38,761 nt of DNA from an uncultured Aggregatibacter sp. (GCF_901873365.1 NZ_CABFLM010000046.1:1-38761), one strand, 5' to 3'. Numbered from the stretch's first letter, positions 1-7,947 are shown. Notes: generated by a model from the letters alone, not told the origin. Numbers and translations are program-made.

Positions 1-60
1 ATTTAGCTCCATACGCATAGCGTATGGTTTTTATAGCCAGACTTTGGCTGGCTATAATAA
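1..60 (+). repeat. Dispersed multi-hairpin repeat, copy 1 (cut by window edge)
   Basis: Fifty-six of 60 bases match positions 7781-7840. It contains two successive hairpins: CCATACG/CGTATGG (9-15 with 21-27) and TATAGCCAG/CTGGCTATA (32-40 with 48-56). The copy at 7776 has a further small hairpin on its left, whose right half (TAGCT) is visible here at 4-8. It lies downstream of the nqr operon and its terminator. No T-tract follows on either strand, so it is not a standard terminator. Function unknown. Confidence 0.75.
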
Positions 61-84
61 AAATCAAATAAAGCATTCGTTTAG

Positions 85-119
85 ACAAAAAATAAGCCCT
101 GCAAAATACAGGGCTTATT
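85..119 (-). terminator. Intrinsic terminator of the nqr operon
   Basis: The 11-bp stem AATAAGCCCTG/CAGGGCTTATT (91-101 with 109-119) encloses a 7-nt loop. On the minus strand it is followed by a T-run (85-92 on plus reads as A's). It lies about 75 bases past the nqrF stop codon and is the expected end of the six-gene transcript. Confidence 0.85.
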
Positions 120-193
120 GTGTTTAAACTGATCATAGAAAGCATGATGCTCAAGTGCGGTCAGTTTTGAGATAGTTTTCTCTCTATTATAGA

Positions 194-1429
194 TTAACCA
201 CCAAAGTCATCTAATAAGATGTTTTCGTCTTCAACACCGAGGTCTTTCAACATTTTGATTACCGCAGCATTCATGACCGGAGGTCCGCACATATAGTATT
301 CACAATCTTCAGGTGCTTCATGATTTTTCAAGTAGTTTTCATAAAGTACGTTGTGAATAAAGCCGGTGTAACCTGTCCAGTTATCTTCCGGTAACGGATC
401 AGATAATGCCACGTGCCATGTAAAGTTTGGATTTTCTGCTTGAAGCTGATCAAAATCTTCTACATAGAACATTTCACGTTTAGAACGGGCACCATACCAG
501 AAAGACATTTTACGTTTAGAATGTAAACGTTTTAATTGGTCGAAGATATGGGAACGCATTGGCGCCATACCTGCACCACCACCAATGAAGACCATCTCAT
601 TATCGGTTTCTTTCGCAAAGAATTCACCAAACGGACCGGAAATAGTCACTTTATCACCCGGTTTTAATGACCAAATGTAAGAAGACATTTGTCCCGGAGG
701 CGCATCCGGTTGACGTGGCGGAGGCGTCGCAATACGCACGTTCAACATAATAATGCCTTTTTCTTCCGGATAAGATGCCATAGAGTAAGCGCGGATAATA
801 TGCTCATCCACTTTAGACACATAACGCCATAAATCGTATTTGTCCCAATCTTCGTGGTATTCTTTCGGAATATCGAAATCTTTATAGTAAACCGTATGTG
901 GATCGGCTTCGATTTGGATATAACCACCGGCACGGAATGGTACTTCTTCACCCTCAGGAATCGCTAATTTCAGCTCTTTGATAAAGGTGGCTTTGTTATC
1001 ATTAGAAATAACGGTACATTCCCATTTTTTCACACCAAAGATTTCTTCTGGCAATTCAATGTCCATATTGCCTTTCACGTTCACTTGGCAAGAAAGACGA
1101 TAGCCTTCTTTCGCTTCACGTTTGGTGATGTGAGATAACTCGGTCGGTAAAATTTCACCGCCACCGCTTTTCACTTTTACCACACATTGACCACAGGAAC
1201 CGCCACCGCCACAAGCTGATGACACAAAGATCCCTTTGCTGGCAAGCGCACCAAGCAATTTGCCACCGGCTGGTAACGTAATGGCTTTATTGGGATCATT
1301 ATTAATTTGAATGGTAATGTCGCCGGAATCGACCAATTTAGATTTGGCAAATAGAATAATGGCGACAAGCACTAAAACGATAGCAGTAAAGGCTGCAACA
1401 CCGAGTACGAGAATTGTTGTTTCGCTCAT
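194..1429 (-). CDS. nqrF: Na+-translocating NADH:quinone reductase subunit F
   Basis: NADH-oxidising entry subunit of Na+-NQR; it passes electrons from FAD to a 2Fe-2S centre. The 411-residue protein has one N-terminal membrane helix (about 5-27). A ferredoxin-like domain follows, with clustered cysteines in ACGGGGSCGQC and a fourth in RLSC near residue 113. A ferredoxin-reductase FAD/NADH domain comes next, with the flavin motif RAYSMAS, the nucleotide-binding FIGGGAGMAPMRS and the C-terminal CGPPVM. Length is typical of the family. It is the last gene of the operon, 11 bases after nqrE. No key residue looks missing. Confidence 0.98.
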   Translation of the reverse strand: MSETTILVLGVAAFTAIVLVLVAIILFAKSKLVDSGDITIQINNDPNKAITLPAGGKLLGALASKGIFVSSACGGGGSCGQCVVKVKSGGGEILPTELSHITKREAKEGYRLSCQVNVKGNMDIELPEEIFGVKKWECTVISNDNKATFIKELKLAIPEGEEVPFRAGGYIQIEADPHTVYYKDFDIPKEYHEDWDKYDLWRYVSKVDEHIIRAYSMASYPEEKGIIMLNVRIATPPPRQPDAPPGQMSSYIWSLKPGDKVTISGPFGEFFAKETDNEMVFIGGGAGMAPMRSHIFDQLKRLHSKRKMSFWYGARSKREMFYVEDFDQLQAENPNFTWHVALSDPLPEDNWTGYTGFIHNVLYENYLKNHEAPEDCEYYMCGPPVMNAAVIKMLKDLGVEDENILLDDFGG

Positions 1430-1440
1430 TTACGCCCTCC

Positions 1441-2037
1441 TTATAACTGAATACCGGAAAATGACATAAAACCAAGCGCCATTAAGCCCGCTGAGATAAA
1501 GGTAATCCCTAAACCTTTCAAACCGGCCGGCACATCCGCATATTTCATTTTCTCAGTTAAACCGGCTAACGCAACGATTGCCAACATCCACCCCAAGCCT
1601 GCACCAATACCGTACACGGCAGATTCTGCGAAGGTATATTCACGTTGAATCGCAAAGGATACGCCACCGAAGATCGCACAGTTTACAGCAATAAGCGGAA
1701 GGAAAATCCCCAATGCGTTATAAAGTGCCGGGAAGAATTTATCAAGCGTCATTTCAAGAATTTGAACGATACCCGCGATAATCCCGATAAACGTAATAAA
1801 GCTTAAGAAGGATAAATCTACGCCTTCAACTAAAGCCCCATCTTTTAACACGTGTTCAAACACAAATTGGTTCGCCGGTACAGAAATGCCAAGCACAACG
1901 GTGACCGCAACCCCTAAGCCGAATGCTGTTGACACTTTTTTCGATACGGCAAGGAAAGTACACATTCCTAAGAAGAAAGAAAGCGCCATATTTTCAATGA
2001 AGATCGCCTTCACAAATAGGCTAATATAATGTTCCAT
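1441..2037 (-). CDS. nqrE: Na+-translocating NADH:quinone reductase subunit E
   Basis: Integral membrane subunit of Na+-NQR, paired with NqrD. The 198 residues form about six hydrophobic helices. The conserved cysteines lie in FLGMCTFLAVSK near residue 26 and AVNCAIFGGVSFA near residue 120; in this family they coordinate an intramembrane iron centre (family knowledge). It is preceded by nqrD with a 3-base gap, consistent with translational coupling. Confidence 0.98.
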   Translation of the reverse strand: MEHYISLFVKAIFIENMALSFFLGMCTFLAVSKKVSTAFGLGVAVTVVLGISVPANQFVFEHVLKDGALVEGVDLSFLSFITFIGIIAGIVQILEMTLDKFFPALYNALGIFLPLIAVNCAIFGGVSFAIQREYTFAESAVYGIGAGLGWMLAIVALAGLTEKMKYADVPAGLKGLGITFISAGLMALGFMSFSGIQL

Positions 2038-2040
2038 TGA

Positions 2041-2670
2041 TTATTTCTCCTGTTGCTCAGGTTTCCACGTTCTTAAGCCCCAAATGATGAAGCCGATAAT
2101 AAAGAACGCACTTGGTGCAAGAAGGAACAAGCCGTTCGGTTGATACCAACCACCGTCTTGAATGGTTTGGAATACTGGGAAGCCAAGTAAACGACCAGAA
2201 CCAATTAACTCGCGTAACGTTGCAACAATTAATAAAATTGCACCGTAACCTAAACCGTTACCGATACCGTCAACAAAGCTCTCAAGTGGACGAGATTTCA
2301 TCGCAAAAGCTTCTGCACGACCCATTACGATACAGTTGGTAATAATCAATCCCACGAATACTGAGAGCTGTTTCGATAAACCATAAGCAAAAGCTTTCAA
2401 TACTTGGTCAACCAAAATTACCAAAGACGCGATAATTGCCAGTTGTACAATGATACGAATACTATTTGGAATGTACTGGCGAATCATTGAAATAAACATA
2501 CTGGAAAAACCGGTTACTAAACTTACCGCAATTGCCATAACGATCGCGGTTTGTAATTGAGTTGTTACCGCTAATGCAGAACAAATACCCAAAATTTGCA
2601 GCGCAATCGGGTTATTTTTTACGATCGGATCAAGCAAAAGTGCTTTTAAATTGCTTTTTGCATCAGCCAT
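2041..2670 (-). CDS. nqrD: Na+-translocating NADH:quinone reductase subunit D
   Basis: Integral membrane subunit of Na+-NQR, homologous to NqrE and assembled with it in inverted topology. It has 209 residues with about six hydrophobic segments. Conserved cysteines lie in LGICSALAVT near residue 29 and ITNCIVMGRAEAFA near residue 112, matching the pair in NqrE. Its start codon overlaps the nqrC stop by one base, a sign of coupled translation. Confidence 0.98.
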   Translation of the reverse strand: MADAKSNLKALLLDPIVKNNPIALQILGICSALAVTTQLQTAIVMAIAVSLVTGFSSMFISMIRQYIPNSIRIIVQLAIIASLVILVDQVLKAFAYGLSKQLSVFVGLIITNCIVMGRAEAFAMKSRPLESFVDGIGNGLGYGAILLIVATLRELIGSGRLLGFPVFQTIQDGGWYQPNGLFLLAPSAFFIIGFIIWGLRTWKPEQQEK

Positions 2671-3455
2671 TATCTTGCCCCCGCTTTAAATTTTGCTAAG
2701 AATGGACCAAAACCATTTTGACTAAACCAATAATCAAAGGAACCTTGCACACCATTTGAGGTTAAAGTTGCACCTGATAAGGCATCAACGCCGTGTTCTT
2801 TGTTAGAAGACGCATTTTTAGCAACACGAATAGCCACACGTTGATTATCATCAAACAGTTTTTTATCTACGAAAAGTGCTTGCCAACGCGGATTAGCGAT
2901 TTCACCACCAAGACCGGCTGTTTCACCTTGATCATAGTAAGTAATGCCTTTGATGGTATTGGCATCTGGGGCAACTGCAACGAAACCGTACATTGTTGAC
3001 CATAAACCACGACCATACATTGGTAATACCACTTGGCTGACATTGCCTTGTTCATCTTTCACAAGGTAAACACGCGCCTGATTTGCACGCACTTTAATCC
3101 CGGCTTTATCTTGTTCCGCAGGAATGGCTTGGCTAAGTGCGGTGGATTTTACCGCTGTTTTTGGATCAAACTTTTCCACATCCTCTTTTGAGGCTTGAAC
3201 AAAATCACCGCTTTGCAAATCCACTAAACGCGGTTCAATAAACTTGTTATAAGTGTCTTTAATGACAGAAGCATTATCTTCTTTCATTAGGCCGGCAACC
3301 GTTAAAATATTACGCTGAACGTCAAGTGCTTTTTGTTCATCTTGTTTTGATTTCAATGCAACTGCGGCACCGGAAACCACGATAGAACACACCAAACTTA
3401 GCAATACAACAACGGTAACTGTACCGCCAACGCTATCTTTATTAAATTTAGCCAT
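2670..3455 (-). CDS. nqrC: Na+-translocating NADH:quinone reductase subunit C
   Basis: Carries one of the covalently bound FMN cofactors of Na+-NQR on a periplasmic domain anchored by one N-terminal helix (about 11-34). The FMN attachment motif SGAT is seen at residues 227-230, so Thr230 is the expected phosphoester site. I chose the start at 3455 (MAKFNKDS, 261 aa). A longer reading from 3530 would add 25 residues with no family resemblance and would run far into nqrB. The chosen start still overlaps the nqrB end by 8 bases. An uptake-signal 9-mer lies inside the gene at 3135-3143. Confidence 0.96.
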   Translation of the reverse strand: MAKFNKDSVGGTVTVVVLLSLVCSIVVSGAAVALKSKQDEQKALDVQRNILTVAGLMKEDNASVIKDTYNKFIEPRLVDLQSGDFVQASKEDVEKFDPKTAVKSTALSQAIPAEQDKAGIKVRANQARVYLVKDEQGNVSQVVLPMYGRGLWSTMYGFVAVAPDANTIKGITYYDQGETAGLGGEIANPRWQALFVDKKLFDDNQRVAIRVAKNASSNKEHGVDALSGATLTSNGVQGSFDYWFSQNGFGPFLAKFKAGAR

Positions 3456-4683
3456 TTGTTCTTGCTCTCCGACGTTTGATATTTGCTTGAACCACGATGT
3501 AGTCGAAAATTGGTGCAAACAAGTTTGCAAATAAGATCGCTAACATCATCCCTTCCGGATAAGCCGGGTTCACTGTACGAATTAATACTGCCATCACACC
3601 AATTAACGCACCGTACCACCATTTACCGGTGTTGGTAAATGACGCAGAAACAGGGTCAGTTGCCATGAAGATCATACCAAGTGCAAAACCACCTAATACG
3701 AAGTGCCAATGCCAAGGCATGGAGAACATTGGGTTAGAATCAGAACCGATAAGGTTAAAGAGGGTTGCAGTACCGATCATACCGATCATCACACCCGCCA
3801 TAATGCGCCAAGAGGCGATGCGGGTGAACACGATCACTGCACCACCGATTAACAATGCGAGCGTTGAAACCTCCCCCATTGAACCGGGAATATTACCAAT
3901 GAACGCATCCATCCAAGTAATTGGCTCACCGGTTACCGTATGTTGCAATGCGGCTTGACCCCCTTGTGACCATTGTGAAAGTGCGGTAGCGCCTGAGAAA
4001 CCATCTGCAGCAGTCCATACTAAGTCACCGGAAATTTGAGCCGGATAAGCGAAGAATAAGAATGCACGACCAGCAAGCGCAGGGTTCATAAAGTTACGAC
4101 CTACACCACCGAAGATTTCTTTTGCTACCACGATACCAAAGGTAATACCAAGTGCGGCTTGCCATAGTGGCAATGTTGGCGGAACGATTAAGGCAAACAG
4201 AATTGTAGAAACGAACATCCCTTCATTCACTTCGTGGCCACGCACAACGGAGAACAATAATTCCCACATCGTACATACGGTAAACACCACTAAGTAAATT
4301 GGTAAGAAGAAAATTGCGCCTAACGCCATTTTAGAGCCCCAAGTTGCATTATTGGTTAAATCTAAACCTAATGAACTTGCAAGGGCATAGTGCCAATCAC
4401 TCGCAATTAATTGTTCTAAATTGCCTAATTGATTTAGGGCAGGGATTGCTTGGTTACCCACATTGTACATACCGTAGAAAATCGCCGGAAACAATGCGAG
4501 GAAAACCGTAATCATCATACGTTTTGAGTCTAACGCATCACGAACGTGTGTGTTTTTGTGCGTTACCGTGCCCGGTGTATAAAGCAAGGTATAAATCGAT
4601 TCAAAGATCGGATAAAGCTTGCTGTATTTACCGCCTGGTAAAAACGCGGGTTCCATTTTTTCAAAAAGATTTTTCAAACCCAT
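3448..4683 (-). CDS. nqrB: Na+-translocating NADH:quinone reductase subunit B
   Basis: Largest membrane subunit of Na+-NQR; it carries covalent FMN and riboflavin and forms the Na+ pathway. It has 411 residues with about ten hydrophobic segments. The FMN attachment motif SGAT is visible at residues 230-233 within GFSGATALSQ, giving Thr233 as the expected attachment site. The segment GGVGRNFMNPALAGRAF (about 192-208) is highly conserved in NqrB and RnfD. It lies 2 bases after nqrA and overlaps nqrC by 8 bases. An uptake signal lies within the gene at 3979-3987. Confidence 0.98.
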   Translation of the reverse strand: MGLKNLFEKMEPAFLPGGKYSKLYPIFESIYTLLYTPGTVTHKNTHVRDALDSKRMMITVFLALFPAIFYGMYNVGNQAIPALNQLGNLEQLIASDWHYALASSLGLDLTNNATWGSKMALGAIFFLPIYLVVFTVCTMWELLFSVVRGHEVNEGMFVSTILFALIVPPTLPLWQAALGITFGIVVAKEIFGGVGRNFMNPALAGRAFLFFAYPAQISGDLVWTAADGFSGATALSQWSQGGQAALQHTVTGEPITWMDAFIGNIPGSMGEVSTLALLIGGAVIVFTRIASWRIMAGVMIGMIGTATLFNLIGSDSNPMFSMPWHWHFVLGGFALGMIFMATDPVSASFTNTGKWWYGALIGVMAVLIRTVNPAYPEGMMLAILFANLFAPIFDYIVVQANIKRRRARTNG

Positions 4684-4685
4684 TT

Positions 4686-6026
4686 TTAACCTTCCTTCTC
4701 AATCTTATCTAGTACTTGACGCAAGATTGAACCGTATTCATATTTTCCCGGGCAAACGAAAGAACACAACGCTAAGTCTTCTTCATCTAATTCAAGACAG
4801 CCTAACGCTTGTGCGCCATCAGTATCGCCCACGATTAAATCACGTAATAATAATGTCGGTAAAATATCCAACGGCATCACGCGCTCATAGCTACCGATTG
4901 GTACCATTGCACGTTCACCACCATTTTCTGCGGTAGTAAAGTTGAATAATTTTTTACCGAAATGACCTAATACGGTACGGGTAATCGAATATTTATTCGG
5001 TTGTGGCGTAATCCAGCCGAAGAATTCTTTCTCGTTACCTTCTTCGATCACAGAAACTTGTAATGCATAACGACCTAAATAATCATGCACACCTTTTGCC
5101 GTTTGACCGCAAAGCACTGAACCGGAAATCACGCGATTATTACCGTCTTTTAATTCACCTGCGGTTAATTGAGAGAGGTTCGCACCGATGACTGTACGCA
5201 CTAAACGTGGCGATTTGACTTGTGGCCCTGCAAGAGAAATCACACGTTCTACATTGAGCTCACCAGTGGTAAATAATTTACCGATAGCAATCACATCTTG
5301 ATAGTTGATATACCAAACGGTTTTATTGATTCCCACCGGATCAATAAAATGGATATGTGTGCCACTTAATCCTGCCGGATGCGGCCCGGCAAATTCATCC
5401 ACGATCACATTACTCGCGTGTGATGCCGGAATTTTATTATCAGGCGCTTTACACAAGTGAATGTTGCCGTCATGTAAACGACTTAACACGGTTAAACCAT
5501 TGACGAAATCATTTTCGGACGCAGTAATAATAACTGCAGGATCTGCCGCGAGGGGATTGGTGTCCATTGCATTAACGAAAATGGATGAAGGCACGCTATC
5601 AATCGCCGGCACTTTGCTGAATGGACGAGTACGGAACGCTGTCCATAAACCGGATTCCTGTAAATTTTTACGCACTTGCTCTGCACTTAACGTGTTCAGT
5701 TCAGATGTCTCGTATTTATCGAAAGAAAGCGCTTCATTGCCTTCCACTTTAATTACCACAGACTGTAATACACGTTTCTCGCCACGATGAATCGCGGTGA
5801 TCGTGCCACTCGCCGGTGCGGTGAAAATCACACCAGGATTCTTTTTGTCTTCAAAAAGCACCTGACCTTTTTTCACTACATCACCTTCGCGAACCTTCAT
5901 CGAAGGGCGCATTCCCACATACTCTTCACCCAGCAAAGCAACTTCAGTAACGGTATTCCCGTTATGGATTACCTGCTCCGGTTTTCCTGCAATAGGAAGA
6001 TCCAAGCCTTTTTTAATCGTAATCAT
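4686..6026 (-). CDS. nqrA: Na+-translocating NADH:quinone reductase subunit A
   Basis: Cytoplasmic, membrane-associated subunit of Na+-NQR that takes part in quinone binding (family knowledge). It has 446 residues with no membrane segment. The N-terminus MITIKKGLDLPIAGKP is family-typical, followed by the lipoyl-like stretch KKGQVLFEDKKNPGVIFTAP (about 52-71). Cysteines lie near the C-terminus (LGCLELDEEDLALCSFVCPG). First gene of the operon; its transcript starts in the 360-base region to the right. Confidence 0.98.
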   Translation of the reverse strand: MITIKKGLDLPIAGKPEQVIHNGNTVTEVALLGEEYVGMRPSMKVREGDVVKKGQVLFEDKKNPGVIFTAPASGTITAIHRGEKRVLQSVVIKVEGNEALSFDKYETSELNTLSAEQVRKNLQESGLWTAFRTRPFSKVPAIDSVPSSIFVNAMDTNPLAADPAVIITASENDFVNGLTVLSRLHDGNIHLCKAPDNKIPASHASNVIVDEFAGPHPAGLSGTHIHFIDPVGINKTVWYINYQDVIAIGKLFTTGELNVERVISLAGPQVKSPRLVRTVIGANLSQLTAGELKDGNNRVISGSVLCGQTAKGVHDYLGRYALQVSVIEEGNEKEFFGWITPQPNKYSITRTVLGHFGKKLFNFTTAENGGERAMVPIGSYERVMPLDILPTLLLRDLIVGDTDGAQALGCLELDEEDLALCSFVCPGKYEYGSILRQVLDKIEKEG

Positions 6027-6386
6027 ATTGTTTGCACTACTTTTGTTAGATTAAAAATACAGCAATAACCCTGAGGTTATTACCTCGTCTTGAGTGATGG
6101 TTGTTGAAATGATTAAAGAAGAAACAACAAGATACCTCTACACCAAATAATCACTCTTCAACCGGTAAAAATAAAACTCAAATTCTGCTATTCATTTGTC
6201 AAAGGCACGCAACACCCATGACAAAACGTTAAAATATTGCTAAAAATAAATACCTTATTTTAACCAAATAATAACGTTCATGCCACTTTGAAACGTGGCT
6301 CTTTCTCGATTTTCCAAGAAAAACTGCACATAACTTGCAAAAAATCAATTTTTTATTTTATTGCGTAATAACAAAGAGGTAAGGAA
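6027..6386. other. Intergenic region upstream of nqrA and downstream of bolA
   Basis: No gene is seen in these 360 bases. The region must hold the nqr promoter (minus strand). A minus-strand TTGACA hexamer (6197-6202) could be a -35 box, but no convincing -10 follows at 17 bases. A short hairpin, AATAACC/GGTTATT (6064-6070 with 6075-6081), lies in the predicted nqrA leader about 40 bases before the start codon. A second dyad, GCCAC/GTGGC, is at 6282-6299. Near bolA there is only an A6/T6 weak hairpin (about 6339-6354). Confidence 0.5.
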
Positions 6387-6698
6387 CTATAGCCCGACAC
6401 CGGCACAACGAGGAGATTTCGGGAACTGCTGCCCTAATTCATCCCACTCTTGCTGAGTATAAAGATGCAATGCCAAGGCATGGATGCCATTTTGTAAATC
6501 TTGTGAGAGAAATTGATAGATTTTACGATGGCGTGCGACTTTACTCTGCCCTTCAAAGGCGTCACTAACTAATACGATTTTAAAATGCGAATCTGCACCA
6601 CGCCCGGAGCTGTGCATATGACTTTCGTTTTCAACCGTAATAAAGTGCGGTTGAAATTCCTGACATAATCGTTGTTCTAATGCTTGTTGTTTTGACAT
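6387..6698 (-). CDS. bolA: BolA family protein
   Basis: BolA-fold protein of 103 residues. In this family BolA pairs with monothiol glutaredoxins in Fe-S/iron handling and also acts as a DNA-binding regulator of morphology genes. The signature is clear: ENESHMHSSGRGADSHFKIVLVS (about 24-46), followed by the helix FEGQSKVARHRKIYQFL and a C-terminal ALALHLYTQQEW. It is divergent from yajG, as in enterobacteria where bolA and yajG are also neighbours. An uptake-signal copy lies inside the gene at 6643-6651. Confidence 0.95.
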   Translation of the reverse strand: MSKQQALEQRLCQEFQPHFITVENESHMHSSGRGADSHFKIVLVSDAFEGQSKVARHRKIYQFLSQDLQNGIHALALHLYTQQEWDELGQQFPKSPRCAGVGL

Positions 6699-6793
6699 AC
6701 TTCTTCCTTAAAGGATTTATTAAATGAGGAGACTATACAATTACTTGTAACTTTGTAAGAATAGCGCAAATTAATCAAACTGATGAGGATATT

Positions 6794-7387
6794 ATGAAAT
6801 TTAATCTGAAAACCGTTATTCTCGGCTCTGTTCTGCTTTCCAGTGCGGTATTAACTGGTTGCCAAAGCGAACCCAGTACCTTGAGCTTTACACCGCCATC
6901 ACCACAAGCCACCATGAATGTGAATCAATCTACGGTTGTTTACGTTACCACTCGCGATATGCGCCAAGCGCCTGAAATTTCCAGTTATGTTGCCGATGGT
7001 AAACTCGTCAAGTTATCCGCAACGCCAAGTGTTACCGAATTATTCCAACAAGTGACACAACAAGATCTGGTTAGCAAAGGTTTTCGTATCGGCATGGCAA
7101 ATAATTCTAATGCTGCTGTCACTGTAGATGTGCAAGAGTTCTTTGCGAAAGTCAACCAAGGCAACCTACGTTACGATATTGATAGCAAAATTCAACTCGC
7201 TATCCATGTTCAAGGCATGAAGGGTCAATTCAGCAAAAATATTAATGCGACTCGCAACTACTCCGGTGCCTTCTCGGCAAGAAATGCAGAAATCCAGAAA
7301 GTACTAGGCGAAACGCTTAACGAAGTGGTTCAATCTATTTACAAAGATCAAGAAATCACTCAAGCGATTACCCAATACGCAAACTAA
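6794..7387 (+). CDS. yajG: YajG family lipoprotein
   Basis: Predicted lipoprotein of 197 residues. It has a signal peptide with lipobox VLTGC (Cys23) and then the YajG-type domain. Residues 24-60 are rich in Ser, Pro and Thr; the rest is a mixed alpha/beta domain with no catalytic motif that I recognise. The start is supported by a GAGG sequence 8 bases before the ATG. Molecular role is unknown in the family. The bolA-yajG pairing matches enterobacterial order, but ampG, which follows yajG there, is absent. Confidence 0.88.
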   Translation: MKFNLKTVILGSVLLSSAVLTGCQSEPSTLSFTPPSPQATMNVNQSTVVYVTTRDMRQAPEISSYVADGKLVKLSATPSVTELFQQVTQQDLVSKGFRIGMANNSNAAVTVDVQEFFAKVNQGNLRYDIDSKIQLAIHVQGMKGQFSKNINATRNYSGAFSARNAEIQKVLGETLNEVVQSIYKDQEITQAITQYAN

Positions 7388-7476
7388 AAACGCCGCAAAA
7401 AATGACCGCACTTTCTCGCTTATGTCTGAAAAGCGCGGTGAAAATCCCAAGTATTTTTTAGGGCACAATCCCAAAG

Positions 7477-7540
7477 ATAAAATTAACGCATAAATTTGAT
7501 TCCGATTTATGCGTTATTTTTTTACTTTGCAAAATACAAA
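7477..7540 (+). terminator. Intrinsic terminator after yajG, copy 1 of a duplicated segment
   Basis: The 12-bp stem TAACGCATAAAT/ATTTATGCGTTA (7484-7495 with 7505-7516) is followed by seven T's. The whole segment, including the downstream CTTTGCAAAATACAAAA, recurs 360 bases on at 7837-7900 with only a few differences. Confidence 0.85.
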
Positions 7541-7549
7541 ATCAGAATC

Positions 7550-7643
7550 GTAGCGTGCAACTTGTTGCACGAAATCATGAATACCCGAAAGCGTTAAATA
7601 ACGTTCCGTGCGTAATTTGGTCATGCATCAAGATGCACGCTAC
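7550..7643. repeat. REP doublet (REPIN-like element), locus A
   Basis: The left unit (7550-7572) is a GTAG foot followed by the hairpin CGTGCAAC-TT-GTTGCACG. The right unit (7621-7643) is its inverted counterpart, with hairpin core TGCATC-AA-GATGCA, ending in CTAC. GTAG plus an imperfect palindrome in an inverted pair is the classic form of REP sequences mobilised by RAYT (TnpA-REP) transposases. A similar element is at 21634-21771, so this is a dispersed family. Right-unit position 7623 is A where the other copy has G. Confidence 0.75.
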
Positions 7644-7775
7644 GCATGAAATCGTGAATTACGCATCGAGGTTAATTATTCGTGCTACGAGGGGTTAAAT
7701 AATCGTCCTATATGTTGAGTTTCGCTTGTTAGCCTTGTTCATTATATAGCGAGGATTTTTTTCTGTTCATCCCTT
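7644..7775. other. Decayed repeat remnant between REPIN and multi-hairpin element
   Basis: No gene is seen. The piece CGTGCTACGAGGGG-TTAAATA (near 7692-7712) matches the tail of the palindrome locus at 21808-21826, so it looks like a degraded third REP unit. AATTACGC at 7657-7664 can pair with GCGTAATT at 7610-7617 and enclose the right REP hairpin. The remainder, about 7713-7775, is unrecognised. Confidence 0.45.
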
Positions 7776-7840
7776 AAGCTATTTAGCTTCATGCGTATAG
7801 CGTATGGTTTTTATAGCCGGACTTTGGCTGGCTATAATAA
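7776..7840 (+). repeat. Dispersed multi-hairpin repeat, copy 2
   Basis: Three consecutive hairpins: AAGCTA/TAGCTT (7776-7781 with 7784-7789), CATGCG/CGTATG (7790-7795 with 7801-7806) and TATAGCCGG/CTGGCTATA (7812-7820 with 7828-7836). Positions 7781-7840 match window positions 1-60 with four differences. Three of these turn Watson-Crick pairs into G-T pairs on the plus strand and the fourth lies in a loop. The repeat directly abuts the second copy of the yajG terminator. Confidence 0.75.
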
Positions 7841-7900
7841 AATTAACGCATAAATTTGATTTCAATTTATGCGTTAATTTTTGCTTTGCGAAATACAAAA
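7837..7900 (+). terminator. Second copy of the yajG-type terminator
   Basis: Stem TAACGCATAAAT/ATTTATGCGTTA (7844-7855 with 7865-7876) followed by ATTTTT. The stem is identical to the copy at 7484-7516; the loop and T-tract differ slightly. It would terminate plus-strand transcription that escapes the first copy. Confidence 0.8.
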
Positions 7901-7904
7901 GTTG

Positions 7905-7938
7905 AAAAAAATAAAAGCCGCTAATTGCTTAGCGGCTT
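7905..7938 (-). terminator. Intrinsic terminator of the tRNA-Phe/tRNA-Asn transcript
   Basis: The perfect 10-bp stem AAGCCGCTAA/TTAGCGGCTT (7915-7924 with 7929-7938) with a 4-nt loop is followed on the minus strand by a T-rich tract (7905-7914). It begins 10 bases beyond the tRNA-Asn CCA end. Confidence 0.92.
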
Positions 7939-7947
7939 CCTAGAATT

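Noticed and set aside
2112..2342. Plus-strand open frame inside nqrD
   Set aside because: It lies wholly antisense to a well-supported conserved gene and resembles no protein family.
6197..6202. TTGACA as the -35 of an nqr promoter
   Set aside because: The hexamer is perfect but no acceptable -10 lies 16-18 bases downstream, so it is mentioned only as a possibility.
7790..7860. Possible short peptide starting at ATG 7791 within the multi-hairpin repeat
   Set aside because: The other copy has ATA in place of ATG, and differences between copies change amino acids while keeping stems; no ribosome binding site is seen.
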